From contig NZ_AHWA01000004.1 in the NCBI RefSeq assembly GCF_000247645.1, positions 620,001 to 684,000 of the forward strand: 64,000 nucleotides of DNA. The letters are read 5' to 3'. The translations under genes and the position numbers were made by a program. Shown here piece after piece: positions 43,835 to 52,627 of the stretch. How positions within the stretch are numbered: position 1 is the stretch's first letter; each line of letters starts with the position of its first letter. The notes beneath the pieces are model-generated. The model made no database searches. It was given only the letters and a program-made list of their open reading frames with translations, and had not been told where the DNA came from. The DNA comes from Salinibacterium sp. PAMC 21357 (lineage in GTDB: Bacteria; Actinomycetota; Actinomycetes; Actinomycetales; Microbacteriaceae).

Positions 43835-44500
43835 TCACGGGTTCTTGCGCATCCAGTTGAGGGCATGAACGAGCAGCGCAAAACCGACAGACATGGCCCC
43901 GAGTTGAGTGAGGTACGGGGAAACCGCCTGCAGCGCCTGCACCCAGTCGAAGTTTCCGAGCGAAGGAGAATTCGAACGATAGTAGACCGCATACGTCCAC
44001 ACCTGGATTCCGGCACCGAATACCAGCCCGAGCACCCCCACGATCCAGAGCACCCAGATCCAGGGGTTGCGAACGAAGCTCTTGACGCGGGCATCCGGAA
44101 CAATCTCGGCCAAGGAGCCAGCGTCATCCACATAGTGAGACTGCGGCGCTAATCCGTTCTGCCCCATGACGTGAGTGTCGGTTGGGGATTCCTGGCCACC
44201 ATTGGACTGCGTCGTAGGGGCGAAACCAGCATCCGCGGTTCGCGTCGCCGGGGCCGGGGCTGGGGCTGGGGCACCAACACTGGCGCTAACCCCGGGAGCG
44301 GGACTGGGGGCAGGAACAGAACCCTGGCGAGGTTGCTGTTGCGGACGAGAGTATTGAGAACCTGCAACGTCATCGCGAAGGGCGTCTACGGTATTGGCCG
44401 CTCGAACGGCATCGGAGTGGGCGCCCTGTTGACCTTCGGTATAGCCGCGCTGAAAGGCCGGATCAAACCGGGGGTCAATGTTTTTGCTGCCAGTTGCCAC
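43835..44500 (-). CDS. hypothetical membrane protein with Pro/Ala-rich N-terminal half
   Basis: About 221 residues: a disordered, Pro-, Gln- and Ala-rich cytoplasmic region (about 45-125) is followed by two hydrophobic helices (WVLWIVGVLGLVFGAG and LGAMSVGFALLVHAL). The GTG at 44500 has GGGAGC upstream and the N-terminus NIDPRFDPAFQRGY resembles conserved actinobacterial membrane proteins. No function is recognised. Confidence 0.68.
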   Translation of the reverse strand: MATGSKNIDPRFDPAFQRGYTEGQQGAHSDAVRAANTVDALRDDVAGSQYSRPQQQPRQGSVPAPSPAPGVSASVGAPAPAPAPATRTADAGFAPTTQSNGGQESPTDTHVMGQNGLAPQSHYVDDAGSLAEIVPDARVKSFVRNPWIWVLWIVGVLGLVFGAGIQVWTYAVYYRSNSPSLGNFDWVQALQAVSPYLTQLGAMSVGFALLVHALNWMRKNP

Positions 44501-44660
44501 TTTTGCTCCCTTGTTCGACTTTCCATCGTAGGGACTCGGCCCACAAAAATCGCGCATTCCTCACAAAACGCTTACGGTCAGGCTAGCCTGAGATGATCTA
44601 AGCAAGGTGGTGACCTGTCGACTATGACGCCAATGCCGCTAACGTCAGTTCGCGTGCACC

Positions 44661-44676
44661 ATACCCCCACGGGTAT
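44661..44676. promoter_or_regulatory. CstR/CsoR-type operator of the persulfide operon
   Basis: ATACCC-CCAC-GGGTAT is a perfect 6+4+6 inverted repeat ending nine bases before the CoA-disulfide reductase ATG. It overlaps TATAGT (44674-44679), a -10-like hexamer seven bases from the ATG that would give an almost leaderless mRNA. Confidence 0.78.
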
Positions 44677-44685
44677 AGTGTCGAG

Positions 44686-46341
44686 ATGAGCACTACCACC
44701 ACAAACTACCCCCGCCGCATCCTCGTAATCGGTGGAGTCGCCGCCGGAATGTCCTTCGCCACCCGCATGCGCCGCCGCGACGAGCACGCCGAAATCATCA
44801 TCTTCGAACGCAGCGGGCACGTTTCTTTCGCCAACTGCGGCCTCGCGTACTACCTCGGTGGCGTTATCACTGACCGCGACGAACTGCTCCTCCAAACCCC
44901 GGCCAGCCTCGGCAGCCGCTTCGGCCTCGATGTTCGTGTCAACCACAACGTCACCGCCATCAACCCCGGCGAGCGCACCATCACCGTGCACAACAGCGTC
45001 GACGACACCACAAACACTGAACGTTTCGACGAACTCGTCATTGCCACTGGTGCCAGCGCCACGCTTCCGGCGATCCCCGGCAGTGAGCGGATGCTCGTGC
45101 TCCGCAACATCGAAGACGTCGATGCCCTCCACACTTCCCTTGGCGACCTCGACACCACGACCGCGAACGTAGTCGTGTTGGGTGCCGGGTACATCGGCGT
45201 GGAGATGGCCGAGAACCTCGCCAAGCGCGGCCTCAAGGTCACCCTCGTGCAGCGCCCAGCCCACGTTCTCAGCACCCTCGACTCCGAAATGGTCACCCCC
45301 ATCGAAGCGCACCTGCGCGAGCATGGCGTCGACCTGCGCGTGGGTACCGAAGCTGTTGCCGTTAGTGACTCCAGCGTGAAGCTCAGCGATGGCTCAAGCG
45401 TGGCCGCTGATGTCGTTGTTGCGGCTGTTGGGGTGCGACCCGACAATGGGCTCGCAGTCCACGCGGGTCTCGCTGTGGGCGCCGCTGGCGGCATCCGCGT
45501 CACTGCTGGCTACCAGACCAGCGAGCCCCATATCTATGCGGTCGGCGATGTGGCTGAGAAGCTCGGCGCGATCAGTGGCGAGCACGAGCTCGTTGCGCTC
45601 GCTGGTCCCGCCAACCGTGACGGACGCTACCTTGCCGACACTCTCGCCGGCGATCAGGTGCACTCCAAGCCTGCTCTCGGCACCGCCATTGTCGGGGTCT
45701 TTGAGCTCACCGTCGCCAGCCTCGGCTCAACCGAGCGTGCGCTGCGGGCTGCTGGTCGCGCTATCCGCGTCATCCACACTCACCCCGTCTCGCACGCGGG
45801 CTACTACCCCGGTGCCGAGTCGCTCTCGCTCAAGCTCATCGTCGACGCCGACACCGATCTCATTCTTGGCGCCCAGGCCGTTGGCCGTGACGGTGTCGAT
45901 AAGCGGATGGATGTTCTCGCCACAGCAGTGAGCGCCGGCCTTACCGCTAGCGCCCTTGCGGATCTCGAGCTCGCCTACGCACCGCAGTACGGGTCAGCCA
46001 AAGATCCCATCAATCACCTCGGGTATGTTGCCAAAAACCTGCGCGACGGCCTGAGCGCCTCGATTCAGTGGCACGAGATTGATGCGGAACTCGCGGCAGG
46101 AACCCTGCTGGTGGATGTTCGAACCGCCGCCGAATTCGGGCGCGGCGCCATCCCCCACGCTGTCAACATTCCCCTCGACGACCTTCGCAGCCGCCTGACC
46201 GAAATCGGCGACCGCCGCGTCATCGTGCACTGCCAAGTCGGCCAGCGCGGTCATACCGCCGTGCGCATCCTCACCCAACATGGCTACGACGCCGTCAACC
46301 TAGACGGCGGCTACCGCACGTGGGTAGCGGCAACCGCCTAA
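44686..46341 (+). CDS. CoA-disulfide/polysulfide reductase with C-terminal rhodanese
   Basis: This 551-residue pyridine-nucleotide-disulfide oxidoreductase has FAD fold LVIGGVAAGMSFATRMRR, the single active-site Cys in SFANCGLAYYLGG (as in CoA-disulfide reductases), NAD fold LGAGYIGVEMAENL, and VGDVAEK. A rhodanese domain (about 465-550) with active Cys in VHCQVGQRG is fused at the end. Such CoADR-rhodanese fusions reduce CoA persulfides and polysulfides in sulfide tolerance. It leads the operon of rhodaneses and the CstR regulator. Confidence 0.9.
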   Translation: MSTTTTNYPRRILVIGGVAAGMSFATRMRRRDEHAEIIIFERSGHVSFANCGLAYYLGGVITDRDELLLQTPASLGSRFGLDVRVNHNVTAINPGERTITVHNSVDDTTNTERFDELVIATGASATLPAIPGSERMLVLRNIEDVDALHTSLGDLDTTTANVVVLGAGYIGVEMAENLAKRGLKVTLVQRPAHVLSTLDSEMVTPIEAHLREHGVDLRVGTEAVAVSDSSVKLSDGSSVAADVVVAAVGVRPDNGLAVHAGLAVGAAGGIRVTAGYQTSEPHIYAVGDVAEKLGAISGEHELVALAGPANRDGRYLADTLAGDQVHSKPALGTAIVGVFELTVASLGSTERALRAAGRAIRVIHTHPVSHAGYYPGAESLSLKLIVDADTDLILGAQAVGRDGVDKRMDVLATAVSAGLTASALADLELAYAPQYGSAKDPINHLGYVAKNLRDGLSASIQWHEIDAELAAGTLLVDVRTAAEFGRGAIPHAVNIPLDDLRSRLTEIGDRRVIVHCQVGQRGHTAVRILTQHGYDAVNLDGGYRTWVAATA

Positions 46342-46396
46342 CCCAGCAAAAACCTCATCCGGCCTCCCCACCAGCACAACGCAAAAGGATCACACA

Positions 46397-46699
46397 ATGA
46401 ACACCATCGACGCTCACGCACTTTCCGCACTGACCAACCCCATCATCATCGACGTACGCGAACCCTTCGAATACGTTTCGGGGCATGCGCCAACCGCCGA
46501 CAGCATTCCCCTCGGAGAACTTGTTGCCCGGGTTGAAGAACTCGATCGCGATAACACCGTCTATGTCATCTGCGAGAGTGGCGGTCGCAGCAGCCAGGCC
46601 GTCGAATGGCTGAGCACGCAAGGCTTCGACGCCGTCAACGTCGAAGGCGGCACTTCAGGTTGGCGCAATTCCGGCCTGCCCATCACGAAAGAGAACTAG
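46397..46699 (+). CDS. single-domain rhodanese
   Basis: This 100-residue sulfurtransferase has the domain start IIIDVREPFEYVSGHAPTADSIPL and active-site loop V-I-C-E-S-G-G-R-S with the catalytic Cys. AAAGGA precedes the ATG. It takes sulfur from a persulfide in the pathway of the preceding CoA-disulfide reductase. Confidence 0.9.
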   Translation: MNTIDAHALSALTNPIIIDVREPFEYVSGHAPTADSIPLGELVARVEELDRDNTVYVICESGGRSSQAVEWLSTQGFDAVNVEGGTSGWRNSGLPITKEN

Positions 46700-46701
46700 C
46701 C

Positions 46702-47019
46702 TTGGCTTTCTTATCCAGCATCTTCGGTAAGAAGTTCGACACCGTATCGCCAGCCGTGGCTCGCGCCCGCATCGCCTCCGGAGCGAACTTCATTGATGTG
46801 CGAACCAAAGCAGAGTTTTCCCGCGGCCACGCCACGGGAGCGCGCAACATTCCCCTCGACACCCTCGAGGCGAACGTTTCACGTCTTAACGCTGATACCG
46901 AAGTTGTCATTATTTGCCACACCGGAATGCGCTCCGCCAGCGCCGCCCGAACCCTCATGGGATTGGGATACCGCGTCGCGAATGTTCGCGGCGGAACGAT
47001 TGCCTGGGACCGCTCATGA
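46702..47019 (+). CDS. second single-domain rhodanese
   Basis: This 105-residue sulfurtransferase starts at a TTG three bases after the previous stop and has the ribosome site AAAGAGA. The domain FIDVRTKAEFSRGHATGARNIPL and active loop I-I-C-H-T-G-M-R-S are intact. Its stop overlaps the cstR start (ATGA), so all genes from the reductase to cstR are probably one transcript. Confidence 0.87.
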   Translation: MAFLSSIFGKKFDTVSPAVARARIASGANFIDVRTKAEFSRGHATGARNIPLDTLEANVSRLNADTEVVIICHTGMRSASAARTLMGLGYRVANVRGGTIAWDRS

Positions 47020-47369
47020 GTACCAACACAGGAACAACCGCACAGACCGACACTGATGCCAACGCTGAGGCTGGTGTCGTCACAGGGACAGGCCACGGCC
47101 ACAACCCCGAATCCATGCGCAAGGTCATGAATCGTCTCAAGCGGGCAGAGGGCCAACTGCGTGCCCTCACCGAATCCATCGGCCCGGACTCCAACTGCAA
47201 GGATGTCGTTACGCAGCTCGCCGCCGTCAGCAAAGCACTTGACCGCGCTGGCTACCTAATCATCGCCAACGCTATGCAGTCCTGCGCGGTCGATGATGCG
47301 GATGGCGAAGGCAACCATGACGGCATGTCGGCCGACGACATCGAGAAACTCTTTCTGAGCCTCGCCTAG
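47016..47369 (+). CDS. cstR: CstR-type persulfide-sensing CsoR-family repressor
   Basis: This 117-residue CsoR/CstR-fold protein has a charged, low-complexity N-terminal arm and then MRKVMNRLKRAEGQLRALTES. It keeps two Cys residues (SNCKDVV and MQSCAV) but lacks the His four residues before the second Cys, present in the Cu-type paralogue at 80-361. This is the CstR pattern, where the two Cys sense persulfides. It is last in the operon headed by the operator at 44661-44676. Confidence 0.87.
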   Translation: MSTNTGTTAQTDTDANAEAGVVTGTGHGHNPESMRKVMNRLKRAEGQLRALTESIGPDSNCKDVVTQLAAVSKALDRAGYLIIANAMQSCAVDDADGEGNHDGMSADDIEKLFLSLA

Positions 47370-47465
47370 AAGGGCACTGCTCCGCGAACGTCAACGGAAG
47401 GCCGCACTAGTAACGAACCCTCGTCGTCGCCCCAGAGTGTCAGTCGCCGCACTTAGGGTTGAAGC

Positions 47466-48815
47466 ATGGCCCGACCCGTAAGTAATTTTCGCTGCACTGA
47501 GTGCGGCTGGACAAGCATCAAATGGGTTGGTCGCTGCGGCGAATGCCAACAGTGGGGCACCGTAACCGACGCAGCCACCGGCATCACCAAACGTGTCGCT
47601 ACCGTTGCGGTGTCAGGCAATAGTGGCGCGCGTTCCATCACCGAGATCGGTGCCGAATCTGTGGCCCACTGGCCCAGCGGCATCAACGAGTTCGACCGGG
47701 TGCTTGGCGGGGGCGTTGTTCCCGGTGCCGCCATTCTGTTGAGCGGCGAACCCGGTGTCGGCAAATCCACCCTGCTGCTCGAAGTGGCTTCACGCGCTGC
47801 GGCATCCGGTCAGCGGGTGCTGTACGTTACCGCTGAAGAATCCGTCAGCCAAGTGCGCTTGCGAGCTGAACGCACCAACGCCCTGCACCCCTCACTCTTT
47901 CTCGCCGCCGAAACCGATCTCGGCACCATCCTCGGGCAAATCGATCACGTCAAACCCCAACTGGTGATCGTTGACTCCGTGCAGACCGTAGCGTCCGCAG
48001 CAACGGAAGGCATCGCCGGTGGCCCCTCGCAAGTACGCGAAGTTGCCTCCACCCTGATTCGTGTCAGCAAAGATCGCAACCTTCCCGTGCTTCTCGTCGG
48101 CCATGTCACCAAAGACGGCACCATCGCTGGCCCCCGACTGCTCGAACACCTCGTGGATGTCGTGCTGCAGTTCGAAGGCGACCGCCAGACAGCCCTGCGC
48201 TTCGTTCGCGCACACAAGAACCGTTTCGGCTCCACCGACGAGGTCGGGTGTTTCGAAATGACCGGCGAAGGTATTGCCGAAGTTTCCGACCCCAGCGGCC
48301 TCTTTCTCTCCCACGCCCGCCGCCCCGTCAGCGGCACCTGCGTCACCATCGCCCTCGAAGGCCGGCGCGCACTCCCGGTGGAAGTACAAGCCCTCATCGT
48401 CAAGTCGCAAGCCCCGCAGCCACGTCGCGTCGTCAACGGCGTCGACGCGTCACGAGTTGCCATGCTGCTCGCGGTGCTGGAGCGGCGAGCCGGAATCCCG
48501 CTCTCGGGCTTCGACGTTTATGTTTCTACCGTTGGCGGCATCCGGGTCACTGAACCTGGCGCCGACCTCGCCATCGCGTTGGCTATTGCCAGCGCCTACA
48601 AAGACAAGGCTTATCCGGCAGCGATGGCCGTCGTGGGCGAGATCAGTCTTGCCGGAGAGATCCGGCCAGCCTCGTCGTCGAAGCAACGACTTGCCGAGGC
48701 GGCACGACTTGGCTTTGGCACCGTGATCGATTCCGAAGCATCCCACATTCGTGAGGCATTGCGGTTGGCGTTTGCTGGCGCCATCGACGAACGCATCGAG
48801 ATCCCTGAGTTCTAG
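47466..48815 (+). CDS. radA: RadA DNA recombination/repair ATPase
   Basis: This 449-residue RecA-like helicase of recombination has the N-terminal zinc finger C-T-E-C...C-G-E-C, Walker A GEPGVGKST, the RadA-specific K-N-R-F-G motif, and a C-terminal Lon-protease-like domain. Its size matches E. coli RadA. It ends at a terminator hairpin (48887-48922) shared with the convergent DUF2510 gene. Confidence 0.95.
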   Translation: MARPVSNFRCTECGWTSIKWVGRCGECQQWGTVTDAATGITKRVATVAVSGNSGARSITEIGAESVAHWPSGINEFDRVLGGGVVPGAAILLSGEPGVGKSTLLLEVASRAAASGQRVLYVTAEESVSQVRLRAERTNALHPSLFLAAETDLGTILGQIDHVKPQLVIVDSVQTVASAATEGIAGGPSQVREVASTLIRVSKDRNLPVLLVGHVTKDGTIAGPRLLEHLVDVVLQFEGDRQTALRFVRAHKNRFGSTDEVGCFEMTGEGIAEVSDPSGLFLSHARRPVSGTCVTIALEGRRALPVEVQALIVKSQAPQPRRVVNGVDASRVAMLLAVLERRAGIPLSGFDVYVSTVGGIRVTEPGADLAIALAIASAYKDKAYPAAMAVVGEISLAGEIRPASSSKQRLAEAARLGFGTVIDSEASHIREALRLAFAGAIDERIEIPEF

Positions 48816-48886
48816 CCGTCGGGGCGCACACAGCTGGCCCCACGCCCAGCGATGCCCAGTTATGCCAAAACGCGGCCGAGCACACA

Positions 48887-48922
48887 GCAACGGCGGCCCG
48901 TCTAGAGACGAGCCGCCGTTGC
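48887..48922. terminator. bidirectional terminator after radA
   Basis: GCAACGGCGGC pairs perfectly with GCCGCCGTTGC, and an inner CGTCT/AGACG continues the stem. It lies between convergent radA and the DUF2510 gene. There is no long U-tract, as is common in actinobacteria. Confidence 0.7.
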
Positions 48923-48946
48923 GACAAACTTGTTGTTGGGCTGGTG

Positions 48947-50047
48947 TTAGCCGAACAGGGTCCAGAGGCCCCAGTCTTCTACACGCCAACTGATCCAGCC
49001 GTTTTCGCGTTGCAGGCTGACCAAGATGGAGTCGCGCTGACCGTTAGACGGCTTCACTGCACGGCAGGTGAAGTTTTCACCGATGAGCACTGGCGGCGTC
49101 GCCGGGCATTCAAGAACGATGTCAGCACCAAGCGTTGCGGCCTGTGCCTGCACCGACTGCTCAATCTGAGTACTAAAGGTTTGCGGAATCAGCGAGATAA
49201 CGAGACCCGGGAGCACCAGCATGCCGATGACCAGCGAAACCACAGCACCCGCCCACGTAGCGATCGGAGCGATTCCCTTCCCGGTCTCACGCATTGTGCG
49301 GATGCCACGAATAACCAGGTAGACCGGTGCGGTGAGAAAGGCCCACGCTGCATTCGCGGGGCGTTCGTGGCCCCACACCTGCAGAAGTAGGTTGTCGTAC
49401 GCGGCGAGGCCAAGAACAACAACGTAGGGTGCGAGCCACACCACGAGCAGCAGTGGCAAGTTATTGCCCAAGCCCGCATATGCGATCAAGAACATACTCG
49501 TCAGCAATTGGACGAGAGGAAGAACGGCGATGAGCCACACAGCCGGGTTATAAGTACGGTGCTGGCGAATTTCGCGCTTGGGGGCTTCTTCTTCTTCGGC
49601 GTAAGCGCTCAGCGTCGATGCACCGGGCATCGAATTAGCGTGCCCTGCCGCCGATTTAGGAAGAAGCTGAGGCTCATTGGCCTCTTGAGTAGTTTCGACG
49701 GGGGCTTCGAGCTCGCGCAGCGTCATCGCTAGCAGCGGCTGTGCACTCAGTTCGTCGTGGACGGCCGCAGTGTCGGGCTCTGGCTCGGGGCGAGTCTCAG
49801 CGAATGCGTAGTCGCCGCTGTCGCCACGCTCGCGATCTCGCTGATCGCGACGCGTCGGAAGCTCGTCCATGTCGTCGTCATAGTCGTCATCGGCAAAAGC
49901 CAACTTCGTATTCGGTTGCACGACGATGGGGGCACGGGCATCTGAGGTGTGCTCAGTCCAAGCTTGGGCATCCCACCATCGCAACTGGGGCAAGCCCAGT
50001 GGGTCTGGGTACCATCCCGCTGGCACTCCGAAACTGTTGTCTTCCAC
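48947..50047 (-). CDS. DUF2510/DUF4333-like membrane protein
   Basis: This 366-residue protein begins with the DUF2510 motif PAGWYPDPLGLPQLRWWDAQAWTEHT, has an acidic disordered middle, then about five hydrophobic helices (about 170-290). It ends in a secreted domain with two Cys residues (ECPATPP, FTCRAV) resembling DUF4333. The start is GTG. Function unknown; this architecture is common in Actinobacteria. Confidence 0.72.
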   Translation of the reverse strand: MEDNSFGVPAGWYPDPLGLPQLRWWDAQAWTEHTSDARAPIVVQPNTKLAFADDDYDDDMDELPTRRDQRDRERGDSGDYAFAETRPEPEPDTAAVHDELSAQPLLAMTLRELEAPVETTQEANEPQLLPKSAAGHANSMPGASTLSAYAEEEEAPKREIRQHRTYNPAVWLIAVLPLVQLLTSMFLIAYAGLGNNLPLLLVVWLAPYVVVLGLAAYDNLLLQVWGHERPANAAWAFLTAPVYLVIRGIRTMRETGKGIAPIATWAGAVVSLVIGMLVLPGLVISLIPQTFSTQIEQSVQAQAATLGADIVLECPATPPVLIGENFTCRAVKPSNGQRDSILVSLQRENGWISWRVEDWGLWTLFG

Positions 50048-50255
50048 GTTGAACAGAGTAACCGTCGCACACGCGGGATAGAAAGCCCTGTTTATAACAT
50101 TGATGTCTGCACTTAGCTGGATGTAACCCTAAAGAGTGCCGAATCTGGGCAATATTGGACCTTTTGGGGCCCTTTGTCCCCTGAACTGGGACGTCTACCA
50201 CAGTCGGGCAGATCGAGAAAAAATTCGCGCGGTTGTGACAAAAACGATCGAATTC

Positions 50256-50693
50256 TCACGAAAGTGTAAGAGCATCCAGAATGTCATCGGGCGAGGCCTG
50301 CATTGTGTGCGGCCCAGCAACGTCGAACCACACTGATTCCAAAACGCCACGATTCGTCTCGAGGAAGCCACGAAGGTCGTCGGCCTGGTAGGCAACCACC
50401 TGATGATCTGTCTCGTCCGGCAACATCGCAACGTAGGTGTCCACCGACGAAAACAGCAACAGCATGTATTTGTCGGCCTCGCCCCGGCGGAACACGCGCA
50501 CTTGCGCTTCGCTGCCCCCGCCGTCGTTGCTGCCCTCCGCCACGTCTGCAGCGTCACCGCTCAGCATGGGCACAATGACGCGGTCATTGCGCAGCGCTAA
50601 AGCCACGGCAACCGGGTCACCGGTTTCCAATGCTTGCGCGAGCATCGGCGAGCTAAAGTCGGCGCTCTGCGCCGCTGAGGATGAAGATTCCAT
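50256..50693 (-). CDS. SseB-like protein
   Basis: This 145-residue protein resembles the SseB N-terminal domain (LEALETGD-like start, ALRNDRVIVPML core, and FSSVDTYVAMLP). In Enterobacteria SseB is a chaperone or regulatory factor; in Actinobacteria the role is unknown. It follows the lipid-facing membrane protein gene by 12 bp on the same strand and may share its transcript. Confidence 0.7.
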   Translation of the reverse strand: MESSSSAAQSADFSSPMLAQALETGDPVAVALALRNDRVIVPMLSGDAADVAEGSNDGGGSEAQVRVFRRGEADKYMLLLFSSVDTYVAMLPDETDHQVVAYQADDLRGFLETNRGVLESVWFDVAGPHTMQASPDDILDALTLS

Positions 50694-50705
50694 GACTGAT
50701 CCTGG

Positions 50706-51320
50706 CTAGTTCAACAAGAACTGCTTGGTGCTATCTGACTCGATGTCTCCGACGGAGACTTCGAGGTGGTAACTAGCGCCACCTGCCGACACAACGGGGC
50801 GATCAGACTCGCAGGTGTCTGCCGCTGATCGGGTGCGATCCCATTCGATTGAGCTTGACTGCACGGGCACTCCCGGCTGCAAAACTACCGAACGAGCTTC
50901 GCCATCGGTCTGGCAATGCGTTGAGTTCCAAATTTCGTCACTACCGCTAGTGACCACAAACTTTTGGATGTCGCTGCCGGCATCTACAACACACGGTTCT
51001 GTCATGGTGCTCTTCAGCGAGAACGACAATTGCGGTCGCTGACCCTCGGCGTAGCTGGTCGCATCGGTAATAGCTTCGAGCGTGAGCTTGGCCGGATCGC
51101 AAACAACTGATCCGCTAGCGTCGGTGGCCACCGGAGCACTCGACTCGGTGTCCGTCGTCTCCGACGGCGCAGTGGCGGTGGGCTCATTTGAGGCCTTGGG
51201 CCCGAAAACGATCAACAAGATGATCACGATCACGGCAAGCAACCCCAGCCCGAGGATCAAGCGTCGGCGCCAGTAGACGCTGCTTGACTGCGGGCCGACT
51301 GGATTCCGAAACGTCGACAT
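50706..51320 (-). CDS. single-pass membrane protein with extracytoplasmic domain
   Basis: This 204-residue protein has a short N-terminus, one helix (LILGLGLLAVIVIILLIVF, about 20-40), a Thr/Ser/Ala-rich stalk and an extracytoplasmic domain with four Cys residues (VCDPAK, EPCVV, THCQT, DTCES) likely to form disulfides. No family is recognised. It precedes the SseB-like gene. Confidence 0.72.
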   Translation of the reverse strand: MSTFRNPVGPQSSSVYWRRRLILGLGLLAVIVIILLIVFGPKASNEPTATAPSETTDTESSAPVATDASGSVVCDPAKLTLEAITDATSYAEGQRPQLSFSLKSTMTEPCVVDAGSDIQKFVVTSGSDEIWNSTHCQTDGEARSVVLQPGVPVQSSSIEWDRTRSAADTCESDRPVVSAGGASYHLEVSVGDIESDSTKQFLLN

Positions 51321-51346
51321 ACGGTAAGGCTAAGCGCCGCGGGCCG

Positions 51347-51850
51347 CTAAAGGCGCTTCAGCATGCGCGTGTTGCCGAGGGTATTGGGTTTCACACGGGA
51401 AAGATCGAGGAATTCGGCCACTCCTTCGTCGGGAGACAGCGATAGCTGAGCGAAGACAGCGGGGTCGACAAGCTCGTCGCTCACCGGTTCAAAACCGTGA
51501 CGAGTGAAAAATGCGGTCTCAAAAGTGAGGCAAAAGAGTCGCTCAAGGCCGAGCGTGTGGGCGTCGTGCTCGATCTGGTCGAGTAAGGCGTGGCCGACGC
51601 CTTTCCCTAACCAATCGGATGCCACGGCCAACGTTCGCACTTCGGCAAGGTCTTGCCACATAACGTGCAGGGCACCGCATCCGATGACCTGGCCTTCAGG
51701 CGTCACGGCAACGCGAAACTCTTGCACCGCTTCGTAGAAGACGACGAGGTCTTTTCCGAGCAGGATGCGCTGGTTGACGAGCGGCTCCACGAGCCCTTGA
51801 ATGACCCGAACGTCGGATGTCGTTGCCGGCCGGATAGTGAATGTGGTCAC
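51347..51850 (-). CDS. argA: amino-acid N-acetyltransferase (ArgA/NAGS-like GNAT)
   Basis: This 167-residue stand-alone GNAT protein has IRPATTSDVRVIQGLVEPL, a VAVTPEGQVIGCGALHVMWQDLAEVRTLAV core with the acetyl-CoA site GKGVGHALLD, and FFTRHGFEPV. It closely resembles the short N-acetylglutamate synthase of mycobacteria (arginine synthesis, first step). No other arg genes are nearby. Confidence 0.75.
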   Translation of the reverse strand: MTTFTIRPATTSDVRVIQGLVEPLVNQRILLGKDLVVFYEAVQEFRVAVTPEGQVIGCGALHVMWQDLAEVRTLAVASDWLGKGVGHALLDQIEHDAHTLGLERLFCLTFETAFFTRHGFEPVSDELVDPAVFAQLSLSPDEGVAEFLDLSRVKPNTLGNTRMLKRL

Positions 51851-51859
51851 GCGCTAACG

Positions 51860-52627
51860 CTACCGCTCCGTGAACAACCGATCCATCACCTTCAGGGAGT
51901 CATCGAGGATGTCGGTCTGCGGATACCAGCGCCGTTCGTACTCGAGAATCCATGGCCCCGCGAAACCGATCGCGCGCAGTTTGTGAACAAATTCAGGGAG
52001 CGGCAAAGAACCCGTGCCCGGCAACACCGGTGTCAGATCTTCGAGCGAGGCGACATCTTTGAGTTGAGCCTCTCGGATCCAGCCATTCAAGTGTTCTGCC
52101 GTCTCGTCCAAAGTTTCCCCGGCGCGCAGCGGGTGAAGGAGATCCCAAATTGCTCCGTGCCGCACATGGCTGGCGCCAAACGCCTCGGTCAGTACGCGGC
52201 CAACCGCTTCACCAGACGAATGTTCATCGTGCGTTTCGAGCAGGATGCTGATGGGGGTGTCACTGATGGCGTCGGCGGCGCTCGCGAGCCTGGCGGCCAG
52301 CACCGCATCCTGCGAGCGCGGAGCGCCAGCAAAGATACGGAGCGCCGGCGCTCCAAGTGCGCCCGCGATTTCTGCGCTCCGCTGGATGTCATCGACCGCA
52401 CTGTGCGCTCCGAGCTTCACATAGGTTGCAAGCCCGCTGATGGTGACGCCCGCCAGAACATCCGCTATTTCGGCGAGCTCCCGGGCAGAACTTGTTGGCG
52501 TAACAGGTTCGTCAGCAGCAACTCGAAGCTCAACCGAAGCGCCAAACGTGCGGGCGAGATCAGCGACCTCAGAAAGAGGCATCTCTGGGCAACCTAAAGT
52601 CGAGAATCCCCATTTTTCTGCACTCAT
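51860..52627 (-). CDS. sugar-phosphate isomerase/epimerase (xylose-isomerase-like TIM barrel)
   Basis: This 255-residue TIM-barrel protein of the AP-endonuclease-2/hexulose-isomerase type has candidate metal ligands in LLETHDEH and AIWDLLH. It overlaps the 2-hydroxyacid dehydrogenase stop by four bases and ends the minus-strand carbohydrate operon. It probably isomerises a sugar or uronate intermediate; the exact reaction is unknown. Confidence 0.8.
   Translation of the reverse strand: MSAEKWGFSTLGCPEMPLSEVADLARTFGASVELRVAADEPVTPTSSARELAEIADVLAGVTISGLATYVKLGAHSAVDDIQRSAEIAGALGAPALRIFAGAPRSQDAVLAARLASAADAISDTPISILLETHDEHSSGEAVGRVLTEAFGASHVRHGAIWDLLHPLRAGETLDETAEHLNGWIREAQLKDVASLEDLTPVLPGTGSLPLPEFVHKLRAIGFAGPWILEYERRWYPQTDILDDSLKVMDRLFTER

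Noticed and set aside
43250-44152. 300-codon frame across the transposase, tRNA-Ser and flank
   Set aside because: It crosses a tRNA gene and the insertion boundary and is out of frame with the transposase.
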